Assembly: GCA_002205965.3 (NCBI GenBank)
Contig: NADL03000050.1
Span: forward strand, 124,001 to 188,000
Length of the DNA stretch: 64,000 nucleotides
DNA from: Kappaphycus alvarezii
Lineage: Eukaryota > Rhodophyta > Florideophyceae > Gigartinales > Solieriaceae
Direction: 5' to 3'
Below, piece by piece: positions 47,200-60,000 of the stretch. The position numbers and the translations under genes were made by a program. The notes beneath the pieces are model-generated. The model was not told where the DNA came from. It did no database searches and saw only the letters and a program-made list of their open reading frames with translations. Position 1 is the first letter of the stretch; each line of letters starts with the position of its first letter.

Positions 47200-48420
47200 T
47201 CTGGTATGATGCATGGAGCTTAAAAAGAACTTCAATCAGAATTAGGCTCATTGAAAAACACTTGCACGAACTTGGTAAACACGGATACTTTAAGAATAAA
47301 TCGATGGCAATATTATTTTGTATTCCAAATTTCCGTTGATTTCTGAAGGAAAAAAAGGGCTACAATATCAATTAATAGATTCATGAGGATCAAAATACAG
47401 TCACAAACAGAGTATTCAAGTCAGGGACTAAAAATATCCCTATTTGCTGAAAATTGGATTTTTAAAAATCTTCAAGAGGAAACGGCTTATGTTGTGTAAT
47501 AGATTACGCCTGTGTACCATAATTGGTGCAAATCTCCAGAAGAGTTCTCGTAAGATACTGGTTGAGATATTTTCAAAACTAAACCTATAACAAGTAGTGT
47601 TCTGAGCACTAGTAAAGGTACAGAACGTGTATTTCCCATAATATATAAATGTATTTAGTTCGAAATTGTATACGTATTGCCGATCTTCTCGATGCTGGCG
47701 ATATACATTTTGACTTTACAGTATATTTCTACTTTCGAATCCTATCTTTTTGCTGTAAATTTTGCTTACTTTTCCACAGCCGACGCGTTTCTGATGGATG
47801 ACAAATAGCTACGTTGCCTTGCACTATCTGAACTAAAACTATAGCCATGAAAAGGCTTTTAACAGCGTACTTGATATTTTCCTGTATACTATCTGTTTCG
47901 CTTAGTTTTAAGTCTCTGTTTCACCATCAAAAAGATAATATATTTGTTTTATGATCGGATACTTTTCATTCTTGCTTCAGTAAGAGTTATTTTTGTAGTT
48001 TAGAGACTTCTCAAAATTTAAGTCTTTGACATTATCGATTCCTTTTTTCGTACCATGACGAACCAATCGGTGCTCAAATACCATTTTGGCTCTGTGGATT
48101 TCATATCACTGATTTTACTTATTCAGGTGAGTTCCATTTTCTTATCGATCCACTTCACACTTTTTGACCAGAATATGCCATGATGTCCCCACAACACACA
48201 GTCTTTCTACGTTCTACTAAAAAGAACTATTCATCCACGTACATTGAGTCAGCCATAGAATAGTTTGTTTGTTCAGATTTGATGGTTTATTTTGTGATTT
48301 TATTCCTGTTACTGTTTTTTACTAACGAAAATTATTTGAGTGCATTTAGATGACTTTTTCCGATTTTTATGATTGATGCGTGAGACTTTTTCCAAGAAGG
48401 CCTTTTTTCTGAGAAATAGA
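47200..48420 (+). repeat. dispersed copy D of the A/B repeat unit
   Basis: 47,850-48,050 aligns with copy C at 33,500-33,690 and copy A at 13,580-13,760. Landmarks are GAAAAGGCTTTTAACAG, then TTTCGCTTAG, and AAGTCTTTGACATTATCGAT. The exon-like IYKCI peptide is present near 47,650 in the frame used by copy C but is followed by a stop. 48,395-48,440 resembles 33,975-34,010. The limits are approximate. Confidence 0.45.
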
Positions 48421-51400
48421 GGCTGTTTTTCATTTCGGAAGTGTACATAGTTTCATACAGCACTGCATACCTATTCTCTGAAGATTAATATTTTGTGATT
48501 TAGGTGAAGATTGGAGTGTTGATTCATCTCATACAGTTCCACAGGTATTTTGCTCACCGACTAATGGTACGGAACTATATTCTACGAAAAAATCGACTCT
48601 TATGATGTAGAGCGATATGCGTTTAGTCAATAATGCGTCTAAAACGAGTTCAAGTTCAAAGCTTCTTGAACCTTGCACTCATATTTTAAGACAATTATCA
48701 CAAAACTATCTAGTTTGAAGACTAAACAGTGAAATTATTGATCAAATTGTGTAGCAAAATATGAGAAATCTGATTTCAAAGTCAGGAAATATTGTTGCAG
48801 CGTACAGAAATTTAGTCAAATTGCTGTCAACTGAGAATGGCTCCTCGCATGTACAACATATAACCGAGTGCCGAAAGATTTTTGTTCCAATAATCATTTT
48901 ACTGAAGACATTTACCAGATTATTGTATCTACTTGATCAAAAAATATAAATTTGAGAGAGTCCCTAAGGTATTAATACAAAAATTATTCCTAGTACGGGT
49001 TATTTATTTCAGTAAAAAAACTTTCATGGCTTCACAAATAATAAGAGGACGGAAAGAAATACTAACAAGAACGGAGAACGAGAGAGGTGGGTTAAACCGA
49101 GTGAAAAAACCGTACGTCAATGTTCATTGATTTGGACCCACTGAATTTGGCAAAATGTGTTTCGAAACTATTTCCAATTTTTCTGAAATCCATAAGCTGG
49201 GTCTGTGACTGAATAAATTTCAAATCCCAGAAAAATTTTAAAAAGGTAAATTAAATCATGGGTCACAGACCAACTGTCCCTGTCATTCAGTCATTTGAAC
49301 TTGGGAAAAAGTGATAAATAGTTTACAGACTTTTTTCAGCAAGGAGACGCTTCTATCGAGAAAAAGCTGCAGTTTCTATCCACAATAGCACTGTCCTCAT
49401 GTTAGCCACACTTGTCCATATGAATACAAATATCTTATACAACTATTTACAGTAACTAAAGCGATTTTAAAGGCTTTGTTTGGGCCCGTAAATAGCTGCT
49501 AGAACAGACATTCTAAAATATATACAATTACAGTAAAATATTCCTTAGTAGCTTGAAACTGTACATCACTTCTGCTAAAGCATACAACTACAGACACCGA
49601 GAGGGTAAAATGTCGCAAAAAGCACTAAAATGGAAGTTTATACAGTGACAAGGAGTGGTTCGTACCTTGACCATCGTAAAAGTACCGAAATTTTATTTGA
49701 TTGGGCATCAATACTGTTCAAAGTATATGCTGGCATAAAAGAGAGCAGAAAAAAATTAAAAATTATCCATTAACTTTGCCCTCATATGAGAACGACGGTC
49801 CGATAGACATTATACAGAACTATAAGAAATATACAGCCCACTGTGATGATTTGAATATCAAACTATTTTTAAGTAACTTTATTTACTCCGCTATAATATT
49901 ACTAGTGAGGATGTAAAAATTTAAAGAGATATCATTAATGGTATATCCGTTAGAAGGAAAAAAGAGAACCAGAATCCTCATTTAAATTAAATATGACGAG
50001 AATTTTTAATAGAAACGGCATGAATGAAATATTCGTCAGAACCTTATGATAAATCAATCAGACGCTCATTTACGACTAGGAAACGATTATGTCTGCAAGG
50101 ATTGTAATTTGAATAGTCCTTGCAACCTGTTTAAGCAATCCGAGTTTCAAATTTATCACATATATATCGAGAGAGGGAAGAAATACTACGCTGTATGACA
50201 AAGACATCTGGACAAACTGAACGGGTAGCGGTAGCCTTATTTGTACAAATTAAATTTGAAACCGTGCTTAAAATCGACCAGAATAAATAGTTATACTTTC
50301 AGGAACCTCTGGACTCTGATTTAAGGTAAAATTTATTCCAGTTTCTATAACCCCATTAGTTCTAGACTTTTCGAATATTTAACCTTCTTTAAGTAATATA
50401 TTATTTAGTTGCAATAACTATTTTCGTTCATGAAGCACGTTCAAAGTTAATACTTCTATTCTACTACTATCGACTAACAAAAGGTGCTATAACAGTTCAA
50501 AGTTGGAATATAATAGTACTGTGCAAAATAAAAATTGCCTTAAGTAGCGCAAAAATTCAGTTTTAGCCAGCAACTATCAATACTTGATACCATTGCGCCG
50601 AGGTTAGACAGAAATCCAGAGTGGAGAGGTACCTAGTAAATAGGTGAAAAGAAGGAACTTCTAACATCCGGATAATCTGTGACAATATGATTTTCTACAT
50701 TTTAAACTTTCACTATGACAGGGGAATTGGAATGTCTCCTACAACCGTGTGCTTTTGAGGCACAGCGCTGAGATAAACCATTGTGTTATCTGAAATCACC
50801 GTGTCTAGACTTTCTAATCCTCTTTGCGAAAACTTCAATTAGGAGAAGCAAGTACGATTTATGTTGTATTCCACAGATTCAACTTCCTTTGTCGCATAGG
50901 ATTTAAAGGCCTCTCATTTTTACACCATACACGGTAAAATTTACATTATACTATAGATTCAAACCACCGGTAGCCTTACAACCATACTAGGCACTTTGCT
51001 GTCATTACGCTTTTCCTTACTGGCTGTTTTACACAACTTTTACCCCATTGGTACACATTTAATGGTTACGGGGAAATTTCACACTGAGATACTTCATCAT
51101 TTCTTTACTAATCAAAAGTTACCTTTCTTTCCCATGCTACCTGGACCAGTGTACGTCTTACATCTTGTCAGAGTATGTCACTCGTGGCAACTACACTTCT
51201 GAAAGCGCTACTTACGATAGGTTCAGGGATTTTTATCAGGAAACATTTGTATTCGCTACTGTTAGACTCCATTTTCCTCTATTATGTAGCTCTGCCTAAT
51301 TCTATATAAATCCTAGTTTGGAACGGTCAGCTTAGCGCAGCTAGTTTCAACCAAAGTTTCAACCACAATTCAGCCTAGATCTGATCTCGTGTTCTTAACA

Positions 51401-54115
51401 ATCCACACATTACTTCTGTTGAGTAGGGCCTTCAAACAAAGGGGTTTTGATACGGTATCAAAACTTAAGTGGTTTGAAAAATGTAACGGGGCCCACAAAA
51501 AAAATTTTGTCCTAAAATTTAAAGTCCAAAAAACAATTATGGGGTGCGTTAGTTATAATCACCAAAGATCTCACGATGATTTTTGTCCATGTGTCCGATC
51601 AATTTACTTATCAACGTCCACTGCCACGAAAGCATTGGATGTCATTATAAAATAATCCCCCTACTTTCGCCCTGGAGCGGATCTTTATTGCTTTCCTGAA
51701 TTTAATATTCTATCCACAAACGCCATGTGAAAACGTGGGAACTGACATGCATACTCACCACTATACAATGCAGGTACATATTGCAAAAACTCTCTTCCAC
51801 CAAATGTCAAGCTTTCACAGAGAGCTCCTACGGTGAATTGCCGTCCAAATGTTCCTCGAGCAGACTCTCGCAGCCTGAATCACAACCACATCATCAAACG
51901 CACCTCGATTTTCGCACCAACAAAGCCCAATGTACAATAATTTCAAGCATTATTCAATATCCATTACGTATGAGAAATGGATTGCAAACACACGGTAGAG
52001 CCCACCGTATCCATTTTTATCGAGCCCATATAATCCCAACGGAACAGCATTTAGCTGTCAACAAGTAATGTTAGAAGAGATTTTGTATCCAATGTATTTA
52101 CTCCAGTCTGCCCACGAAAGACTTCTTTTACACGCCACAAGCTCGTTACTTACTCATTCAGAGCTTTCTGGGCTTCGTCCGACACGATCAAGTTTCAAAA
52201 TCAGCGCCAACACTGCTAGAGACCAAGCCATGCGCAAGACTTTCACGACCCTCAATCTCGATACCAAAAATCCTGCATCTCACTGCCTGGAAACTTATAG
52301 TGCAAGCTTTCCAATGTACCTTAACTTGATGAAGTGATCTTACCTGGAATTTTTCCGAATGACGCACACTAACTCCATTCTGGGATGGATGACATGAGCC
52401 CATTTGTGTTCCACGTCCTCGCAAGTGTTTCGTTGGTAGGTATACACAAGTAAATGTACGCCACTCTTTTGCACCTCTGCGGCACAATCAAAAACAATAC
52501 ATGTACCCCAGTCCTATAAACCGAACGTTGTGGAGTAACCGCTTCTTACCTCACACAAACGGCTGATTCCGTGCAAGTCTCTTATGACCCGTTGCAATCA
52601 TTGTTCTGGGGGTTTGTTTTACTAACTCATGTGGCTTTATCAGCAATTATATCATAGATCGATCATACCGGAGGCTATTGCACCACGAAATGAGTTCATT
52701 AACACTGTCGACACATTCAATCACACTCTCTGGATGTCTGTATCATTTTTTCACGGTACGAGGCTACGTTATTCTCAAGAATTAACCTTACTATCGCCTT
52801 AGAAAGCGAAACTTGCTGTTCTCAATTTGGAAAGTAGTTACGTATCCATTCTTAGTTCCTAACATGAGATAAATGTGTGGTAAATTGCCTTCAATTTGAC
52901 CCAAAATTTTCATTATTTTGACTCATCGAAGATTAATTATTTTCTTTAACTCTGATTTAATTGTAGGTTTTTAGTGGGAAAAACTATGAAGATGATCGAC
53001 TGGCATTTTTTTCTGCAGGATAAATTTGTTAAAATAATGATTTAGGAAAATAGTTAGACGAATTTATTCTAGCCGGGAGAATGATTTAATAATTATTGGT
53101 GTTTGAAATATAATTATAAATATTATTACAATCTTTGACCAGACTTCGGGTTGCAAATCTTCCACAACGGGTCAGTATGATTTTCTAAATCAGTACAATA
53201 TTTGTCACAACATCGGTCTATCGAACCGTAATCAATGATAAACTATTCATAACATTAGTTTTCTATCCATTTTATTTCATGTTCTTTTTCAGGATATTTA
53301 CTATTTATTAAATAATACAGTCTTTTTTATTAGCCATATTATATTAGTTTGTAGTTATTGGTAAATAGCACACCTGTCTTTCAGAGATGCCAAGATTTTG
53401 ATGAGATCTACGCAGAACCTATGGCCCCATATTTACAGGTGTTTCACATATGTAAATCTTTTCATTGTTTCATTTATAGCATTTTAATAATAGTAAGTGT
53501 TCGAATGGTGTACAAACTCTCGTATAAATATCTCATTTATATGGGCGAGCTCTTTTTACTTGCAAAAAAGTTCCACACACCGAATTGAAGTATAAAAGTG
53601 GTACCCTAGGGATTGCAAGCCCCACTCTTAGGGTATATATTCTAAAATGAATATTCGAAACATCGCAAAATTTTCGAAATCTTTTGTCGACTAACCGTGC
53701 TGGCAAGAAGTCTTTCAAACATTCTGGACCAATTTTGATGCTGGAATCTCATTCTTGTACTCACTTTCAAACGTTATTTGACATTGGTATGCTTCTCAGT
53801 CCTGGCTAATTCTTAATTTGATTCAAATCAGACTTTATATTCTGGCTCATACGGAGAAAGAAGATATTAAGGAAAAATCCAAACCGAAACTAGATTTTGA
53901 ACAACGCGTGGCAAATAATGTCGTATCAGCGTGTTATACATGAAAATAAACTATAACCCAGTTCCATGAGAAAGATAAGTACTAGAGTTGTAAGATGTGT
54001 TTTAAAAACCTAAATCTGAAAAATTGACATAGAAAATTTTAATGAAAGGAAGAAATTGAATCCGTAACACCTCACATGATTGTAACATTACCTGATTCTT
54101 ATTGTTGTTGTATCT
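48421..54115. other. AT-rich DNA without a supported gene
   Basis: Only chance-length frames, the longest being 113 codons at 51,727-52,068. A C-rich, G-poor stretch at about 51,700-52,560 has several overlapping frames on both strands but no motif. An inverted repeat near 49,200 is listed separately. The last few hundred bases may contain gag of the old element that follows, but I cannot align them because the gag of the first element lies outside the window. Confidence 0.5.
49199..49293. repeat. small inverted repeat
   Basis: GGTCTGTGAC (49,200-49,209) is the exact reverse complement of GTCACAGACC (49,262-49,271). Just beyond, TGACTGAAT (49,205-49,213) is the reverse complement of ATTCAGTCA (49,285-49,293). 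No gene is next to it. Confidence 0.6.
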
Positions 54116-57014
54116 AGACTGTTCACATGAAGATGGAGTATAGTAAAGTACAACCGACACTGTTGAGCTGAAAGCTTCTTTCAATGTAATTCTACCAAAT
54201 TTGAGCTTAAGTAAAGATGAATTCCTTGAAATTCTAAAAAATGCCCCGCTTTGAGGATACAGAAATGGAAAAAATTCAAGTGATGATAATATATTATCTA
54301 GTTCAATACAAAAATCATCTATTTAAGATAATGGAAATGGAATCAAATTAAAACATTTAGTAAACTAATGAATCAATCTGGTGTTTTATGGAAGAAATAT
54401 GAAAATAAAATTAATATTGTTAATACGAATGACAGTGGAGTCTATTTCAATTTCGCAAATGATTGATTTTATTTCATGAACTCAAATTATTATTTTGACC
54501 ATCTCTATATACCAAGGGAAGAACTAACTAGATCCTATGACTGTATCGAAAAATAATTTCTATCCACAATAGTTTACCATCATATAAATCAAATGAAAAC
54601 ACCTGTTTTAGTCTTTGTCGAAAAAAATTGAATATTGATAAAGTTCACAACCATGTACGCAGTCAGCGAAACTATGACTATATATGTCTAATATTATACA
54701 ACTTTAACATTTTACGGGATTGTAGACGAAAAATATTATTTCTCGGTTGTAGTTGATACATATAAATTGGTCGATGTACAAAAAACGTATAAATATCGAA
54801 AAATATTTATAATCCCTTTTACTGTTCTTATATACAATTTATGTTTGTTCCAATCACTTGTTCTTAAACGTTCTTGATATTGTGCATATCATCGACTCAG
54901 CTATCAGGTATTCCACTGTTTCATTGGTGAATTCTGTAGAAATGCAGGATTGAATTATTTTTTTTGAAAATACCGACTTAACTCGTTATGGGATCCCGAT
55001 AGTATAGTAGGAGATTAAGAGTTCAGGAACGGAAATCTCAAAACGTTCTTGAAATGGGGATTTCTGTGTCCCATATATTTCCTTTTCTACAAAGAAAATT
55101 CAATCGAGTCGAAACTCAAAATTTGAAGAGATATTTCATATTGTTACAATGTTTTGATCACTTTTCCAGCAAAAATAATGTTGGTACTCGAATGATTCAA
55201 GTTTCAGTAGATGTATTTGGAAATGAGGTTTATCTTGATGTGATCTTGAAACTTATCAGAATCACACGATCAAAAAATTTATTCCACTAAAATATTCCAA
55301 GGCTTCATATTATGCTAATAGTGTGCAAATGGCTCAGAAAAAATTAAAAAAATATGCTTAAGTCCAAACCTGTGATCAAGATTCCCATTAATCTCGGTGA
55401 TATTTTGGAATAAATAATTCTCGTCTACGACATAAGACGAGGAATATGCTTATTTCGTTAACTAAGCTTGAAGTTCGACAAAAATATATTATCTTCCAAA
55501 TGTCCGGATTCAATGAAATTTTACAAAAAAAGCAATGAACGATGTTCGCCTTTCAATTTAAACGATTCGAAAGCGTATCAATTTTTATAGGATAATGATA
55601 TTGGCTAAGTGTACTGATAGTACTGTGAAAGATAATTCTGTAGATGAGATTCAGAGAACAGCAGACTGTTATATTACCACAAGGAAGTGATTTCAAACGG
55701 ATCAATAACCTAGTATCTGATTCTTAATAATGATGTCTTGTATAATTAGCAGTAACTTTTCGATTTCTACGAAATTTAGTTGTTCATTATCAAAAGATGA
55801 TGTTAAACCTGCCACTTTGAAATATAAATCCTCAGTAAGCATTGATACGTAAAATGTTTTTTGTAATGATCACAGACAATTTAATAGTTTATTATCTTGG
55901 ATTAAATTACATGCGCAGTAGGAGTTCTAGATGAATAATTCATTCAAAGAATATATTCTGTTGAGATTGGCACGATGTAAGTTATTTTTGTACCTTCATT
56001 ATCTTTTATTTGCTAAAAGAGATACTTGTACTTCTTTCGTGGAAGCTTCTTTATCATATACTCAGTAAAGGTACGTATTTTATTAAGGGAAAGTTTATTA
56101 AGAAACTTGGGAAATATATGAGCTTGGCAAAATAGAGCACACCTTTTTATGTTTCATTCTCGATCCAAAAAATTCACAGTTTAATTATTATAATATCCCG
56201 CCTGCTGAGAAAAAATAAATTCATAATAATATAAATCCTACAATAATGCGAACCAATTGGCGACGAAATAAAATATTTTAGAATTTTACCGGTAACTTCT
56301 TCGAATGGGTCATTTTCTATTAGTTCATTAGTTTGCTTAGAATATGTACGCTTTTACAAAAAAATTGTTTACTTTTAAAAAATTCTAATACTATGGACTT
56401 GAATCAATAGATATAGGCTTATGTGGTGCATGGCTTTACAAGCTGTTATATATGATTGAAAATTTTTGAAAAGTATAGTTACTGATGTTTTGTTTTAATG
56501 CAAGAAAAATAAGGATCCAGTATTGTAAACCTCTTTGTATTACTGGGCTATTAGTCGGAATCTTAAGCATAAATTCTATATTTCGTCCAATTTATTGCTG
56601 CTCTCATCTATCAGGGCCTACTGTTAAATATACTTTTCTGATGAAAAAGTTGCTGTAAGCGAATCCATGGAAGAAGGAACACTATTGAGAAATAATATAT
56701 CACTGCTCTGGATATCAATATTCCTTTAGCATTTGCGTGCCGAATCGAAAGCCCCATTTCAATTTTGTTTATTTGACCTGTTAAAGAAATCAAATAGTTA
56801 AGAGTGGATATTAAACGATTAAAAGAGATTTTGAAACATACATATCAGATAAAATGACATGGCTTATATTAGTACCCCTTACTCCTTAAAAAAGAAATTC
56901 CGGTATAAAATATTCTCAAGCTTCTTCAATGTGACGTGTCTATGACTTGGATAAAATTTTTATTCTATTCCTTCATTCAGTACATTCCATAAGGTAAATG
57001 CAATTCAACTTTTG
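54116..57014 (+). pseudogene. ancient copy of the first copia-like element, protease to RNase H
   Basis: It is collinear with 1-3,430 but saturated with stops. ATGAAGATGGAGTATAGTAA (54,127) matches the protease site DNA. KVHNHV...NYDYI (54,640) matches the zinc finger. LDIVHIIDSAIRYSTVSLVN (near 54,875) matches the integrase aspartate region LDIFHIMDSVTRYSTGSIV. 55,085-55,260 matches the glutamate region (ends ...FGNEV for YGNDV). LSKDDVKPA (near 55,785) matches RT motif A LSKVDVKSA. TTAAGAAACTTGGGAAATAT (56,098) matches 2,490-2,510. 56,510-56,760 matches RNase H. The motif C aspartates are not preserved. This shows that the family has been present for a long time. Confidence 0.8.
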
Positions 57015-57027
57015 AAAGGGAAAGTAG
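57015..57027 (+). promoter_or_regulatory. polypurine tract of the ancient copia-like copy
   Basis: AAAGGGAAAGTAG, differing from the tract at 3,448-3,460 by one base. The LTR that should follow is not alignable with LTR-A by eye. Confidence 0.6.
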
Positions 57028-60000
57028 TCCACGTTATGAAACGAAATTCACAAAATATCCCTTTTTCCTAAATAGACGTTGTTTGTGTAAAATTATCCAT
57101 AGCTGTGACCGAAAGTTTGTATTTTACTGTTAATTGTTGATGGTAGTTTCATTTGTTTTATTCAGACTTTTTCTGATCTATTCAATGTGAAACAGTTCTT
57201 TGGGCACTAAATATGATGTAAATATTTCACAGGGTATTCTTGGTAGAATTATTCAGCCAGAAAGAATTTATATGGATTACACAATACCTGAAACATATTT
57301 CAATAGCCATGTAAGTCAAAATTTTGTTTAAAAAAGTTACTCAACTTTTTGGTTGAAAGTGTTTGTTTCAGATTTTTCCTCATTTCAGTGTAATTAGCCT
57401 TTTGATGCTATAAATATCTTTGCAGTATGCTTTCGAACACTTGAAATAGATCATATATTATAAAAATTTGTTTCCTGTTCACTCTTCTTTCAAGTCATAT
57501 TTGAGGCCATCTCCCATATATTCAATTGGCAGTATCTCCCGTACGAATATGAGAGTATTATCCTCCTTTCACATATTTTCAGCATCCACCCTCCTACATT
57601 TTATGGTCTGCTCCCGATCAGTCAGTCTAGTCCGTAGTAAGTGCACGAAACTTATCATAAACCAAATGGCCTCAATTTCCAAAAATTGAAATCCGAGACT
57701 TCCGCTCTTCTGTAATAAATCGTAAAACTCAGAGCAAAATATGGAAACCGTTAAAATTAAGTTGAAACTATGCAAACCCATGCCAGACAGAGGTATGTTT
57801 CGCGTGCATTGTTTGGAGATTTCATTGACCTGAAGTGCTTATAATAGTTTCTTAAAGAGTAAATTACTTTGGAATCAACATATCAAACATGAAATATATT
57901 CTTGAGCTCCTAAGGTACTATGTACTACTGCAAGGTTCCAATTTATACACTAGCACAGAATGGGCTCCTTAAAGACTTTCTGTAGGAAAATAGATGGGCA
58001 CCTGGAAAGCCGTATCCGCATGCCAAATAAATGTTCTCTACCCATTTTTGAGTTTGATCAAGTCATTTTGTGATTTTTAAAACTTTTACAGGAATTTTGC
58101 TGTTTCCGGTGAGAAAATGACCTTCTCTAGATATACGTCTCCTTTTCAAGTATTTAATTTTTAAAGTTCCCTCTAGTGCATGAGTTTAGGAATTTGCTCA
58201 CAGAAATTTCTTGTTCTGAGTTTCCATTCACTTAATCTACCCTTTCAAAATCTTCGCTTTCACTATAACGATGGGTAAAAAATAAGCTCTCAATTGATGT
58301 TCTGCAGATGTAATTTTTTGATTACATTTCATCTCAATCAGGCTACTAGTGGAAAAATCGGAAAATGGAGGTCTCACTCATTTTTGCAATGAGAAGATAA
58401 TAGATCATAGTGGAAGGACCTACCGGTAAACTTGTTCCTCCTTTTCCTATGAACATTCAACTGAGAAAAAGACTGCAAAAATCATATTTCTCGGGTACGT
58501 CGCAGAGAAATCATTATTTTTCGTTAGACCCATATTTAATAGTTTTACATCGTACGTATCAATTTTTCAGGATCGATATAAATATGCAAATTTTAAGGAG
58601 AATTATCGATTTGCACATTTCTAAACATACGTATCGCTGTTAGTAGAAATGTATGGATAGAAGCGCTTAAATGCAAAAGGATCTTGCTTCGGTAGTGAAG
58701 AATGTGTTTTTAGCAACTTTCCTCGCCTTGAATTGTGCCCACAAGAGATTTCACTATTCCTTAACTACTCCTGGGCCCGGTTTTCGTACAAATTCCAATA
58801 TTCACAATAGAGAGTTTTCAAACCATACAGATTTGTATTTACTTATTAGTAAAATTTCAAATTATTCAATATTGTCCTACGGTTTCCTCTGTATGAAGAT
58901 AAAATATCAATTCTTCTGACACTGATTGAAGATTTTTAACTAACTTATCTACTTCGTGTACAGCTTTGTTTTTTTATTTCCATCTGGACGCGGTTGTCGG
59001 CAATGGAAAAAACTTTGTGATTGTGTGTGTTACTATTTTTTTGGTTTACATTAGTCTAATTTTGCGGTTCGGCGGTTAACGTGCTGGCGTACGAAATAAT
59101 ACTTAACATCAATGAGCTAGTTCTCTACAAACAGAACTATTCACAGAGATTAAAGTTCTTTGTTGCAGATTGTATATTTCCATAAGAACTACAGTTATCT
59201 CGGCGTTTAATGTCTTTATAATAATGAAGGCGGAATGTATTTTCCGCTCGAGTTTCTTTGTTTAATGCGAATATCAAGAGAGTAAAGATGCGAAAAAGGT
59301 AAAAATTAGGCAGAGTATGGGTTAATGTTCAATCCTCGACTGCAGTACCCCGTCTTCCCTGGAACTTTGTTTACATTCATTAGGTAGGAAATTTCCCAGC
59401 GCTTGAAAATAAATTAAAATCCCCCTCTGCTGCTCGTATTCTTCTGTAATAAGTTTTTTATTGTGATATTTTGATGTCATCTCAGATTTATTGGCCTCTT
59501 TTGCAAGTTTTTCATTTGCGTGACTAGATTTGGACACCGCAAAATTTCTCTTAAGAATTAGGTCATATCTCTCTTGCTACTCGGAAAATATTTCGATAAA
59601 GGTACATTTATCGACGACATTGCCGTCAAGTCCCGGCAAGAATATTTTTTAACCGTACAAAATTTGTTTTCTAGGCGTTACAAGTATTATTAAGTTTGAT
59701 TGATTACTGCTGTGGCCTAGTCATTCTGCACATAGGAGCTAACTAATGATCTGAAGAAAATTTGGTCCCGGAAGAAATGTGTACCTATAAAGGTAGGTGA
59801 AAACCCGGTGTCCTTTTTGAAAGTCGAGTCCCAACTACAGAAACTCCATTTTTATAAGTGTTGTACAATTATTTTACTTACGCGAGGGCCTTGTTCACTC
59901 TCTACGTGAGCTGTGGGTTGTGGGCTTCTTAGCATTTCGAAGTTCTTCCCTTCAGGTACATGTTGATAGCAATTCAATGATCATAAATTACCCACCCTCC

